Notes: generated by a model from the letters alone, not told the origin. Counted from the first letter of the stretch, positions 1 to 10,600 are shown. The stretch is 64,000 nucleotides of DNA from Antedon mediterranea (GCF_964355755.1 NC_092672.1:2232001-2296000), one strand, 5' to 3'. Numbers and translations are program-made.

Positions 1-242
1 TACAACCAAAGCTTGTAGTAGTAAATATTGAACTTATGACCCTGTCTTGGGAATGGAAGTGTAGCGGTGACATCATTACATTAATGTGTAACATACATTC
101 TAACATTCTAAATGTTAATGTGATTATATTACTATTAGGACATGTTTCAGCATCAGATCACTTATTTTAGTATACATCCAAATTTGTTACAATTTACATA
201 CAGAAAATGGGGTTTTTTTTCAAAATTCAATTATATCTTTAA

Positions 243-502
243 AGCTCTGTTTACACTATCAAACTTTATGCGACAAAAAAATGTAATGTGCCCATATGCA
301 TACATGATTATGTCATATTACGACGATATTTGGGCGTATCACTACAATATTTGGGCACATCACAGTTTTTGTCAAATTAGTTTGATAGTGTTCAGTTCAG
401 TCTCCTAACCCCTAATAGGGCTGTTGAGGCACCACTGACTTTTGGACAATCCTCCTCCATTGATCTCTGTCCTCTGTAGCTTTGATAGTGTAGACAGAGC
501 TT
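243..502. mobile_element. Family A palindromic MITE, copy 1, with nested insertion
   Basis: Termini AAGCTCTGTTTACACTATCA and GATAGTGTAGACAGAGCTT are inverted repeats. The interior carries the two 21-bp-type units. An 89-bp insertion (392-480) is flanked by direct repeats of TTTGATAGTGT at 381-391 and 481-491. Confidence 0.9.
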
Positions 503-2471
503 AATATACATAGTAACAACGGATTTACCATTTGCAGTATTTAAATAATATTAACAATATTTTGCAATGGTGACCATTAGTCTTAAGTTCAAATTTAGCT
601 GAAGTAAAGGAGGTGGGATTATGTCAGAGCACGAGATTACTTGGTCAAAGGAATTATCGAAGACCTGTGACGTATCCTCTATCAGCTGATTTGCCTAAAA
701 CATTACGATATCATCATATTTTCTTAATTGAATCGAGAAGAAACGAAAGGAGGTCCCTAATTGATATGTAGATCACATTATTGATCCGTACACTATGCAT
801 GACAATTAGCACACAAAATAATAGATGCCAAAATCCTCATACAGCCTTGTATTGATGAAGCTAGCTCCATCTGATCAGCATATTAATAATTATTCTTTGA
901 AAACTCAAAAGCTTCTTATAGAAGCGTTAACCTTTAGAACGGCAAATATTGCAATGGATGACAAACTACACTTAATATAATTGGATTCTTTTTATTAGCA
1001 ATGAAAAAAATAAAAAAACAAAGTCTGAGGAGGCAAGGAATGACCACAGTTTAAAATAAAACTTTGGTCGGTCACTCCTAGTTACTAATCACAGTGGGTA
1101 TGTGATCCTGGGGTGCGTCTCTGGGGGTGTGTCACAGGGATGTGTTTACATTGGTAAAAATATTGCCAGACTTCAAGGAATAAAAAAAAATGTAGTATCC
1201 AACACTATAAGACATATTAAGAGTGATAGCTATTTTCCATCTATTATTTTTTATTCATCCTTTATTCATCCTTTATTCATCATAAGAAATTATAAAATTA
1301 CAGGATTCGAACATTAAACAAAAATTAAAAAATGTCTCGAAACAAAATAAAAATTTCATCCTTGAATAAAAAAATAAAAAAAGCTAACATATCAAACACA
1401 GTAAATTGTCGTCGTCGTATTCTGCCAGTTATACTAACAATTCTCAACAACAATGCTAATGATTACAGAATTAATGACACATGATTATTTGGTCATATTT
1501 ATATATGGTGCGAGTTATTCTTACAACGTTTGATTACATTCGATGGCATTTCTCAGAAGACTCGTTTTGACGATGCAAGTCATAAATGAAAACAATCACA
1601 TCCTGATGCTAAAAAACATCATTTACAACCGGGTAACATTCACAGTCGCTCAAGGAAATGGCCGAGATGGTCATGTGATATGTGCATAATTACTTTAGTG
1701 GACGCTGCAGCTACAAGTTGAACAAGATAAGCTAGACAGAGGCTGTTTACAGAAAAAATGTCTATTTAAAATAAATTTTTTCTGTAACCTGAACAGTGAT
1801 GGGAAAACTATTAAAAATACTGTACTTTTAGTTACTGCTATTTTGTAAATATACTAATATTCATAATTGAATCTTAAGCAATCTTTGGTAGCTTATGAAT
1901 GCAAAAATTATGGTTAATTATTTTGGCCTACAGCAGTCACTTGTTTTACAAATAAAAATACGAAATTCCAAAAGTTCCCCAAATTTGTTCAACTGAAAAA
2001 AATGGTGGAAATTCACAATTCTTTCACATTATTATTATTATTTAAAAAAAAAAAATTTTTTTAAACCCATAAAAACCGGACATTTTGGGCCAAGCCCAAT
2101 AATGAATCAGGAAATTAGACTATATTTTTAGAATTTAGAAAAATATGGCTACTGATTTTTTTTCCCAGAAAAATCAGCCTTGATTATTTAATGTTTTACA
2201 TAGACAAATAAAGCAAGGTCTTGTGCTAACAAAAGAGCTATTGACTATCATAATCCATCCACAATACAATAAATGCTAATAGTCTACTATTTGTTGAACA
2301 AGCTTTGTCTCAAGTGAATTGAGAATCCTGGTACACATCCAAGAAATGCAAACTTGTCTCATATGAAAAATTTGATTAGCATAGCAATAATAATTGCAGA
2401 TAAGAATGACCTGAAATCACAGTGTGGAACATGTCGTTTTGTTCTGCAGTTTTTGCAAATATTTTATGAAT

Positions 2472-2806
2472 GTGAAAGATGTATTGTCCCCAAAAACATG
2501 AAAAATGAAGATTAATAAAATCAGACTTTGAATATGTTATTTTGTAGTTTTAATAAAGTTAATCACTTCCATAGAAAAAAAACAAAAAAAATAATGTTTT
2601 CACTTATAAAATGACAAAATAAATGGTTAAATTCAACCAAAAATCCATTGTCTGGCAGCCAATTTGACCATTTTTTGCTTTAAATTACATTTTTTCAGGT
2701 AAATATCAAATTTGTGGTCGAAGTGGATAACTATCATGTCACATTAAAATGGAATATTCAACAAATTTTAAAAAGAATTATTTTTTCAGGGGGACAATAC
2801 TTTAAG
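2472..2806. mobile_element. Family D MITE (ATGTATTGTCCC termini), copy 1
   Basis: The left end AAAGATGTATTGTCCCC and right end GGGGGACAATACTTTAA are inverted repeats. It shares AAAAATGAAGATTAATAAAA and AATCACTTCC with the other copies. It abuts family A copy 2. Confidence 0.8.
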
Positions 2807-2808
2807 CT

Positions 2809-3187
2809 CTGTCTTTCCTATCAAACTAATTTGATATTAACCCAAATATGGTAGTGATACTGATATGCTCAAATATGGTGATATGACATCATCATGTCCA
2901 TATATGGGCACATGACATTTTTTTGTCACATAAAGTTTGACAATAATAATAATAAAAACTTTATTTAATCACGGTAACACTTGTTCACCTCAATGGTGTT
3001 TTTCGACAAGGTCGCAAGACATTATACACAAATCAAATTTAACAATTAAACAATTAACAACAAGAGTTTATCTTAATTTACACTTAAATTAGAATGAATT
3101 AAAATTTTACAATAGATTGTAAAAGCCAAATTTACAAAAGAAATAAACATCAAAATGAACAGAGCATAAGTCTAGTGTAGACAGAGC
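2809..3187. mobile_element. Family A MITE, copy 2, split by a retrotransposon 3' end
   Basis: The left part runs to GTTTGAC near 2942 and the right terminus TAGTGTAGACAGAGCT resumes near 3174. The intervening sequence starts with (AAT)n and reads, on the minus strand, like a LINE 3' end (GTGATTAAATAAAG then ATT repeats). Confidence 0.85.
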
Positions 3188-3760
3188 TACTGTATAGTAT
3201 CTAGTTGTGTATCATTACCAAAATACTGTATCACTATCACCAGGTTTTCCTTCTCGTGTCACTATGGTAACCATGCAGGGGGTATTTTGGTAACTATTTT
3301 ATAGCTAGTAGAACAATTTTTTTACAAATTGTTTTCAAGGTCTTGAGAACAGGAGAGGTTAATTTATTAGCATGACAAGACCTGAAAACAACTTTGTTTT
3401 TATTGTCAACAGATTGTGAACAATATGTTGTTTTTCTTGGATTATCATTTCATAATGTAGTATATTACCTTGAGCTGTTGTGTCAATTTATAGGTCATTT
3501 TTTGACTTTCATCACAAAAAAAGGAATTTACAAAACATTATCTATGCCAATTAACCGACTTCCAAATAAATCTTAAATTGGCTAGCAGAAAATTAGGTGC
3601 TACATTAGATGATATACAACCATCTTCTTTATCAAGCATTAAACAATTATTTTTTTTTTATTAAATAACATTCTTGTTTTTTTTTATATTTTGATTCAAT
3701 TTTAAATCATTTAATCAGAATACATATTACACATACAGTAATCTTGAGTCTGTTAATTGA

Positions 3761-3820
3761 AATTTAAAAAAAAAAGGTAAATTTAAACATTTATATTTAA
3801 ATTTACCTTTTTTTTAAATT
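3761..3820. repeat. Near-perfect hairpin beside the TA-flanked element
   Basis: AAAAAAGGTAAATTTAAA is followed by a 9-base loop and its inverted complement TTTAAATTTACCTTTTTT. The stem is about 24 bp. It ends 8 bp from the element at 3829. Confidence 0.8.
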
Positions 3821-3828
3821 ATTCAATA

Positions 3829-4725
3829 CCGTATTTTTCGGAGTATAGGTCGAGACTTTGTGGGAAAATTTGAATTGCAAAATCGGGGGGTCGACTTATA
3901 CTCCGACCATGCGATTTTTGAAAAAAATCAGGCCGAAAAAATATGTTCAAAAGCCGTCAGCTGTCAAGGCCCAGCAAGGTCAGTGGCCTATCATCAATCA
4001 CTCACAGAAGTTTTCAATTTAATACCTACATTGTACAAAATAATACAACTCCAACAAGTACTGGTCAATAAAATATTAATATATCACAATGACTCATTTT
4101 GATGTTAATACTACGCTTTTAAGATAATTAAGAATAAATAGTTTTCTTTATGCTTCTTATTCACTCTCGCGAAAACATCGTAACACACACCACAGACGTC
4201 GGAATGTCCATGCAGCATGTTTGTTAATTGCGCGATATTTTCATCTATACACATGCGCAGTTTGTTTGTTTGTTCGTAATTACAATTACTGCGCATGTCT
4301 ATTCATAAAATAAATTCTCCTTAGTCGGACGCGTGTACATTTACAGATAACGCGATTTACAACTACTCGCCTATACAATTAATAAGCCTCCTAACGGAAA
4401 ACTCGTTTTAATTTATTCGAGTGACGCGAAAAACATCGCTGATGGCAAGTAACGCTACATCGCTGTCATTTATTATAGGCTGGTGAAGACGGCGGCGAAG
4501 TCTTCGTCATTACGTCCGTCCGATATTGATTAGGCCTACACTTTAATAATATAAACAAACAACCACATTTCATACATTTCTAGCCCTCTTTGAACTTTAA
4601 AGTTGTGTTATTAGCCGATTTTGGGGGTCGACTTATATTCAGGTCATACCAAAATCAACGATATTCTAGGCCAAAGTTGGGGGTCGACTTATACTTGGGG
4701 TCGACCTATACTCCGGAAAATACGG
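3829..4725. mobile_element. 897-bp inverted-repeat element with TA flanks
   Basis: The left end CCGTATTTTTCGGAGTATAG and the reverse complement of the right end CCGTATTTTCCGGAGTATAG agree over about 25 bp, and TA lies on both sides (3827-3828, 4726-4727). Further GGGGGTCGACTTATA blocks lie inside each end. No transposase is seen, so it looks like a non-autonomous TA-inserting DNA transposon; the superfamily is not assigned. Confidence 0.8.
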
Positions 4726-6909
4726 TATTGCCCTTTGATTTATGAGTAAATGAATGAATTGCAGTAAAAACTAAACAATGTACAGTAGGCTTGAGATGTC
4801 AGTCATCATAATATTATTCTATGTTCATTCCCAATGCCACTTCAGGAAAAGAGAAGAATTTACAGTAGCCCACCATACTGTATACATTTGCAAGAAAAAA
4901 AAATATATTTCTTACTTTCGGAAATAAAAATCACTGATTGAATGAGATGAAATTGCGCTTATTATATATCGTCGTCATAGTAACAGTCATCATAATAAAT
5001 TATACTGTAATATTTTATACACTTTTACAGGTGTGTGTGTGTGTGTGTGCGTGTGAATTGCTTGGCTGAAGGACTAAATCTCTTATTAACTACTGTAGTT
5101 TCATTGTGTTCTTGTTAATTGATTTCATTGCAATCTGTATTTTTTGTATATAGTACATACATTTACACAGAAACCAACAGGAGCATTAAAATATTCAGAC
5201 AAAAACCAGTAGTAAGTGATTTGAGGGAGCTTCTAAAATGCTGTATACTAAAAAAATCAGATTTAGGTATACTGTACTTTTAATTTAAAAAAAAAAGGCT
5301 TTATTTACAGTAGTCTATAGTACAGTTAGCTACATACAACAAATGACTGTTTATAAGACAAAGTTAGAAGAACAGTACAAAGTACAGGCTAACGGTGGTG
5401 GTGCTGTAAATGAGTGGCGCATACATGAGTGCCGCTTACAGTACTGAACCTGGATAAACCGACATAACCTTTCTCCCGCCAAAGAAAGGAATACAATAAA
5501 AAGCAGACACCCTTTATCACAAAATAGTATAGTCCGCCAAACCACGCCCTCTACAGTAGTATGCCTCCTACTTCAAATTCAGATCTCTAAGGCTTGTATA
5601 AATATTAAATCAATTAACATGAAAATGCTTTTTACATGTTTGTACCAACAATTTATTACATGATACATTAGGTAAGATTTTATGCGCGACTTGAGTGTAG
5701 AGGCCTCCTCATTTCTACTGATTTTTATAACTAAACATGTAACTGATAGAGCAGACAGAGCTTTCTTTAGTATTTGGCAGCCACCCTAGCTTTTTATCAA
5801 TTCACAGACACTGTACATCAACTATATTACATAGATATAGTCTCACAACTTAAATACAATCTACAACATTTTAAATACGGATAAATTATTAAATGCATTG
5901 AACTGATTCATGATTACTTTGTAAGATATGAAGGTTGGAGACATAGTGATCAAATCTGATTGGCTGAGACAATTAATAAATACCAGAGCGTGATTATTTT
6001 AATTAGGCAAGACAATTAACAAACACTACACAATTTTCAATTTTTCTAATGCCAAGTTTTACATATTTATTTCTGGCATTGTTCACCAAGCTTTCTTTAT
6101 AGAAACAAAAATCTAACAAAATAAAAGTTGCTAAAATATGCACTTTATAAAATATGAACTTTATTAAATTTGCACTTTTATACAATTGATGAGATTGCCA
6201 ACCTCAAATTATTTATTTAAGGTCTGCAATACATTTTCCCTGGTTGTATGACAAATTATTAATATAATATCTATTTATCTATCATTATCCGCATAGTGTT
6301 TACATTATTCGCTTTTGAAATTGATGAAAAGTCGCCGGACGCAATTTGGTTGAAACTGAGGCGACGATTTTTGTTAATTATGTTCACAAGACATGCGCAT
6401 TTGAACATTTTTTGGGTTGTTTGCGATGACGCAATGCATAATTTACGCAAATCTTAGCCTAGGCTAGCTAGGTCTTCGCAAATCTAAGGCTCATGTGTTA
6501 AGTGTGGGCTGAGTTTTTTTGCATATGATGCAACGCCCAATTGCATTGGCAACAGTCAACACCCAACGTTTTTTTATTTTATTAATATTACTACGCTAGC
6601 TAGGCCTAGCTAGCCTTTTATTTAGTACCAAAAAATGAAGTTAAGAGGTCTATACGTAGTGACATTGCTTTAGACCGGTTTAGAACAATTTAGCGGTATG
6701 GTAAAGTTACAGTATCTTTGAATATAGGGCTAGGCCTAAAGCAAGGCCCTACGATGAAAAGGGGCTCGGCACCTGCTGGGATTATTGAGAGGGTTCGGCA
6801 ATCTACCGTCCTCACCGTTCACCTCGCACTCGAGTCGCGAACACATCCAACGCCCTCGGGGTAACGCGAATGCCAGCGCTTAGAATGATGCTAATACCAT
6901 TATACTTAC

Positions 6910-7028
6910 ACAACCATGCCATAGGCTCCTTCCCCAATGTAATTTAGCCCAGAGTATTCAGGGCCAACATCAAATACTTGTCCCCTGACAATTTCAGTAC
7001 CTGGTCGTGTAGGACAGAAAGTAGCCAT
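6910..7028 (-). CDS. MAPK1: ERK1/2-type MAP kinase, first coding exon (partial gene)
   Basis: This exon reads ATG through 39 codons plus two bases and stops at a good donor (GTAAGT on the minus strand, 6909-6904). The peptide starts [20 protein letters not shown] and ends with [19 protein letters not shown] followed by the glycine-rich loop GEGAYGMV is the N-terminal signature of ERK1/2 (MAPK1/MAPK3, Drosophila rolled), the terminal kinase of the Ras-Raf-MEK cascade. In the family the next exon carries the catalytic lysine and the TEY activation loop lies further on. None of those exons was found between 1 and 6909, so the rest of the gene must lie left of the window. The start is the only in-frame ATG and gives the usual short tail ahead of VRGQ. 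The assignment to ERK is strong; ERK1 versus ERK2 does not apply cleanly to an invertebrate. The exon is only 119 bp, so it is easily missed. Confidence 0.87.
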
Positions 7029-7060
7029 TTTGACAGCGCTATGAACTTCCTATATTTTAG

Positions 7061-7092
7061 CAAAGAACTTATAACACAAGAATCTCCTGTTC
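7061..7092. repeat. 32-bp inverted repeat, left copy, in ERK 5' flank
   Basis: These 32 bases, starting CAAAGAACTTATAACAC on the plus strand, are matched exactly in reverse complement at 7525-7556. The left copy lies 33 bp upstream of the ERK start codon, so it is probably in the 5' UTR or core promoter. Confidence 0.85.
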
Positions 7093-7196
7093 TTCAATTT
7101 TGCATTCAAAACACAGTATCGGAAGTACAGGGTTAAAAGGTCAAACTGGGCGACGCCATTTCACAGCATGGAGCAGCGCCCCCTCCAAACTAGGAA

Positions 7197-7450
7197 GTCA
7201 ATTACTCTACCCCCCTAGAGCATTAGCAGAACCCCTCTATGATTTTGACTTTCTAATTTGATGCGGGCGCCCTACTCCTCAGTCAATTACTCTATACCCC
7301 CTAGAGCATTAGCAGAACCCCTCTATGATTTTGACTTTCTAATTTGATGCGGGCGCCCTACTCCTCAGTCAATTACTCTATACCCCCTAGAGCATTAGCA
7401 GAACCCCTCTATGATTTTGACTTTCTAATTTGATGCGGGCGCCCTACTCC
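7197..7450. repeat. Tandem triplication, unit about 85 bp, upstream of ERK exon 1
   Basis: Three nearly identical copies start at about 7197, 7282 and 7368 with GTCAATTACTCTA and each contains GATGCGGGCGCCCTACTCC. The array sits 170-420 bp upstream of the ERK start codon. The near identity of the copies suggests a recent duplication. Confidence 0.9.
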
Positions 7451-7524
7451 ATGGCTCACAATGGCGCCACCCATAGCTCTATTCTATCCCACAATGCCTT
7501 TCGAAATTGTTACGCGCTTCGGAC

Positions 7525-7556
7525 GAACAGGAGATTCTTGTGTTATAAGTTCTTTG
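7525..7556. repeat. 32-bp inverted repeat, right copy
   Basis: This is the exact reverse complement of 7061-7092. The 432-bp interval between the copies contains the triplicated 85-bp repeat. Confidence 0.85.
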
Positions 7557-7626
7557 ATTTTAGCAGCAAGTCTTATATTCAGACCATTGGTAGATTTATA
7601 GCACGTGATTTCTACGTACGAATCAT

Positions 7627-7634
7627 TGACGTCA
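7627..7634. promoter_or_regulatory. Palindromic CRE-like motif TGACGTCA
   Basis: A perfect TGACGTCA, the consensus CREB/ATF site, lies about 600 bp upstream of the ERK start codon, close to a CACGTG E-box at about 7601-7606. One 8-mer can occur by chance, so a regulatory role is only a suggestion. Confidence 0.3.
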
Positions 7635-7947
7635 TTAGTCGCACTACAGAGGGCCAATCGATTGAAAGAACTCGATAAATACATTTTTTTCTAGAAAACT
7701 TTTCATGGTATTATGAACTTATGATGTATAATATTTCATTTAAAGTTTGAAACTACCATACGTTGTTAGAATTAAAGGTAATTTTAAAATGCTGAATGCT
7801 TTTTTAAAGTTGCACCCTGTCCTCATCATGCCTCATCTTGCTAAACCTGGAGAGAGAGGTTTCTCCTGATGGCCACACCCATCCTCTTCGTCCACTCATC
7901 CTGAATTGTAATTATAATATACAGTATGAATATTAAAATATTATTGC

Positions 7948-8140
7948 AATGTTCCCAAAAAAACATGAAAAATGAAGATCATAAAAAAAAGAACTTTGTA
8001 ATAGGCAATCTTTCATTCTTTAATTATGTTAATCACTTCCGCGTAGAAAAAAAAAATGTTCACTTATAAAAAGACAAAAAACGGTTAAAAATTCAATCAA
8101 AAACCCATTGACTTCCCGTCAAATTTACTATTTCTTAAAT
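7948..8140. mobile_element. Family D MITE, left-part copy
   Basis: AATGTTCCCAAAAAAACATG, AAAAATGAAGATCATAAAA and GTTAATCACTTCCG match the family; the right end is missing. Confidence 0.65.
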
Positions 8141-8215
8141 TATCGTGGGATTCGAACCAACCACCTCCAGATCGGTGGTCACTAGCTGGATAGATGAACA
8201 CCATATTACAATTAT
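8140..8215 (-). mobile_element. Possible tRNA-like SINE head
   Basis: The minus strand carries GGTTCGAATCCCACG, a perfect B-box, preceded by a weakly matching A-box region. No acceptor stem pairing was found, so a SINE head or decayed tRNA pseudogene is more likely than a tRNA gene. Confidence 0.35.
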
Positions 8216-8341
8216 TGTGATGACAAGATAACTATGATACTAACTTCATATCATCACAATGGTAATATGGTACAACAATAGCATAACGTACAATTACGTC
8301 AGAGTAGGGCAAAAAACTGACCAATTAACTAGTTCTCCCTG

Positions 8342-8546
8342 TAAAGCGTGGTTCCCACTAGCGACGCAACGCAAGGACGTAACGCAACGCAAGCGAATTG
8401 ACCAATCACAAGCGATGGCTTATTCGCTTTTGATTGCTAACTGTCTATAACTTCGCTTGTCATTGGTTAAAACGCTTGCGTTGCGTTTACGTCCTTGCGT
8501 TACGTTTACGTCCTTGCGTTACGTTCTAGTGGGAACCAAGCTTTAG
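8342..8546. mobile_element. Family B MITE, copy 1
   Basis: Inverted termini read GTGGTTCCCACTAGCGAC on the left and CTAGTGGGAACCAAGCTTT on the right. The interior is rich in GCAACGCAAGGACGTAACGC and includes TTGACCAATCACAAGCGA with an inverted partner, so the whole element folds on itself. Confidence 0.9.
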
Positions 8547-8686
8547 GTTCGAAGTAGTTAATTATCATCCCTCCTTCTCTAAACAAACACACAAGACAAT
8601 GCATTCAACTTTAGAATAACTTTATTGCATTTCAACACTCTGTTACTATCAACACTTAAGATTGTGAATGTTAGCACACATTGTGT

Positions 8687-8854
8687 AACTTGGCTCCCAC
8701 TTGGTGGTGGTAGGCGCAACGCAAGTCAGTTTGGATAATCCAAGCGGCATCATGATTGGTAAAAATGCTTGCAGTGCGATTAGGCCTACTATACGCCAAT
8801 GTGTTGCGCGTGTCCAAATTAAGTGGTTAAGTTAAATGGGAACGAAGCTTTGGA
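8687..8854. mobile_element. Family B MITE, copy 2 (diverged)
   Basis: Left TTGGCTCCCACTTGG and right AAATGGGAACGAAGCTTTGG, with GCGCAACGCAAGTC inside. Confidence 0.75.
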
Positions 8855-8933
8855 AAAGAGCATCGGAGAAAGAATCTATTTCTCTCCATGGGAAGAGTTA
8901 CATGAAACTAAATTTTGCTTCTCGTGGTGTTTT

Positions 8934-9092
8934 AAGCTTGGTTCCCACTAGAACGCAACGACGTAGACGCAACGCAAGCGAGTTGACCAATGACAAGCGA
9001 CAGTTTGAATAATTCATTGCTTGTGATTGTTGGTCAAAACCATTGCGTTGCGTTACGTCGTTGTGTTGCGTCTCTAGTGAGGGAACCACGCT
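8934..9092. mobile_element. Family B MITE, copy 3
   Basis: Starts AAGCTTGGTTCCCACTAGAA and ends CTCTAGTGAGGGAACCACGC, with an ACCAATGACAAGCGA centre and its inverted partner. Confidence 0.9.
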
Positions 9093-9165
9093 GAAAGACA
9101 AGCTTAAATGGGAGAAGAAAAGCTTAACACATTTCTATAATAACAGTTACCCGTATTCTTAAAAA

Positions 9166-9306
9166 ATGGACGGAAATTACCAATTTGAAGATGCTGACAA
9201 GATAGTGAAATATCAAGTTAGAAAAAGTAACAATCGTAACAAGAAAACTGATGGTTTGTCAAAAACTGGGAAAACCTACAGATTTGACATGCAGTGTAAA
9301 CAATGA
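9166..9306 (+). CDS. Small unrecognised ORF, 46 aa
   Basis: The frame runs from ATG at 9166 to TGA at 9304-9306 and encodes a lysine- and asparagine-rich peptide starting MDGNYQFEDADKIVKY. It lies between two family B MITEs. No domain or family is recognised and no splice sites were assigned. It may be chance or a fragment of a mobile element. Confidence 0.15.
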   Translation: MDGNYQFEDADKIVKYQVRKSNNRNKKTDGLSKTGKTYRFDMQCKQ

Positions 9307-9349
9307 GAACTACTACTGTATTATTATGTGTTACGATGTGTGGAACTTT

Positions 9350-9466
9350 CAAGCTTTCCTATAACGCAACGGATCCGTAAGCGCAACTCAATGTTATACC
9401 AAAATGGATAATTCAACCCGATTGCATTGCGCTTCAACGTCTTTGCGTTGCGTCCTAGTGAGAACT
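9350..9466. mobile_element. Family B MITE, copy 4 (degraded)
   Basis: The right half (TTTGCGTTGCGTCCTAGTGAG) is clear. The left end is reduced to AAGCTTTCCTATAACGCAAC. Confidence 0.7.
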
Positions 9467-9751
9467 CTCTCTATATATGTTATCAATTCGGAGCCTGTTG
9501 GTAAAAATGTAAACTTAATCGTATTTTATGGAAAGCAAATTAGTCATAGTAATTTATGGGGAAAATCGTGGCTTTCGGAGTAAGCATACATATAATTCCG
9601 AACTGACCTAAACATGAACTTATAAATGAATACTGTTACACATTCCTACACGCTGAAATCATGTATGACTATACATTTATATAGTTCCGTTAATGATATA
9701 TAAACGTAGCAAATTATTCTAACGAGACTACAGCACAGTGGTTCATTCCAA

Positions 9752-10191
9752 GAAGTAGGTCTCAAGCTTAGTTCTCTACGACGTAGGTGCAACGAAACGA
9801 CGTAGGGGGAAACCCAACGACGTAGAGCCAACGCAACGACGTAGGGGCAACGAAACGACGTAGAGCCAACGCAACGACGTAGGGGTGCAATGAAACGACG
9901 TAGAGGCAATGAAACGACGTAGAGGCAACGCAACGACGTAGGGGTGCAACGAAACGACGTAGAGGCAACCGTAACGACGTAGGGGCGCAACGAAACGACG
10001 TAAGCGTGGTTCCCACTAGCGACGCAATGACGAATAATCACTTGTGATTGGTCAGATCACTTTGCGTTGCGTTACTTCCTTGCGTTGCGTCCTAGTAGGA
10101 AACAAACTTCGTGCAACGACGTAGGGAAACGGAAGTGAGTCGACCAATCACAATCGGCTGTTCGAGTGTTCCATCGCGTCGTGATTGGTCA
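9752..10191. mobile_element. Family B composite: tandem array plus nested full copy
   Basis: From 9775 to about 10002 the DNA is a degenerate tandem array of ACGACGTAGGGGCAACGAA-like units. A compact, complete family B element (10003-10111, GTGGTTCCCACTAGCGAC to CCTAGTAGGAAACAAACTT) follows within the same larger element, which resumes with GACCAATCACAATCGG and is then cut by a LINE 3' end. Open frames across the array are repeat artefacts. Confidence 0.8.
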
Positions 10192-10600
10192 CATTCAATT
10201 CAATTCATCGACATTTTTATTCCATAATCAAAAATAAAAACATATACAAATACAATACAAATAATAAGATAATGGAATGGGATACAAAATAAGCACAAGT
10301 GCTTTAAGCATGTAACCCTAACAAAAAGATCAAACAATTAGTACAAACAAAAAGAACAAACCAAAATAACATAATGTGATTTACTTAACTTAAATATTTC
10401 TATTGTTATAATATTGCTTTAATCTCTGTTTAAACAAACTTAAAGTGGGGGATTGTTTTATATAGTCTGTTAAATTGTTCCAAATATGTGTTCCTTGGTA
10501 GGAAATACATTGCTGTCCGACTTTGGTGCGTTTTAGTTGTGGACAGTAGTTTGACCTGTTTCTAGTTGAGTAATTATGGAATGAGGCAGATAAAATACAT
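10192..10600 (-). mobile_element. Non-LTR retrotransposon 3' end (5'-truncated)
   Basis: The minus-strand frame ending at TAA 10392-10390 encodes the tail of a LINE reverse-transcriptase protein, including YSTRNRSNYCP, GQQCISYQGTHIWNNL and SLFKQRLKQYY. This pattern (N-tract, SYQG...WNNL, SLFKQRLK) is typical of the C-termini of many CR1/L2/Rex-like elements. A 3' UTR follows and ends in a TTGAA-type tail at 10192-10205. An in-frame stop upstream shows it is dead. It interrupts a family B element. Confidence 0.8.

Larger units (their letters stand above)
1..6909 (-). other. First intron of the ERK-type gene (5' part inside window)
   Basis: This AT-rich stretch shows no exon I can support on either strand. 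It holds two palindromic family A MITEs (243-502 and 2809-3187), a family D MITE (about 2472-2806), a TA-flanked 897-bp inverted-repeat element (3829-4725), a hairpin (3761-3820) and a short GT microsatellite near 5031-5052. The stretches 505-2470 and 4728-6909 otherwise contain nothing I recognise. Assignment as an intron is inferred from the exon donor at 6909. Confidence 0.6.

Noticed and set aside
7430-7684. Open frames of 82 and 66 residues upstream of the ERK exon
   Set aside because: They overlap a triplicated repeat and one arm of an inverted repeat; no domain, no splice sites and no conserved protein is recognised.
8140-8215. Functional tRNA gene on the minus strand (GGTTCGAATCCC)
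   Set aside because: A B-box is present, but acceptor and anticodon stems do not form, so a SINE head or pseudogene is more likely.
9646-10041. 131-residue minus-strand frame rich in RRFVAPTSLR-like repeats
   Set aside because: It runs through the family B tandem array (ACGACGTAGGGGC units) and is a repeat artefact.
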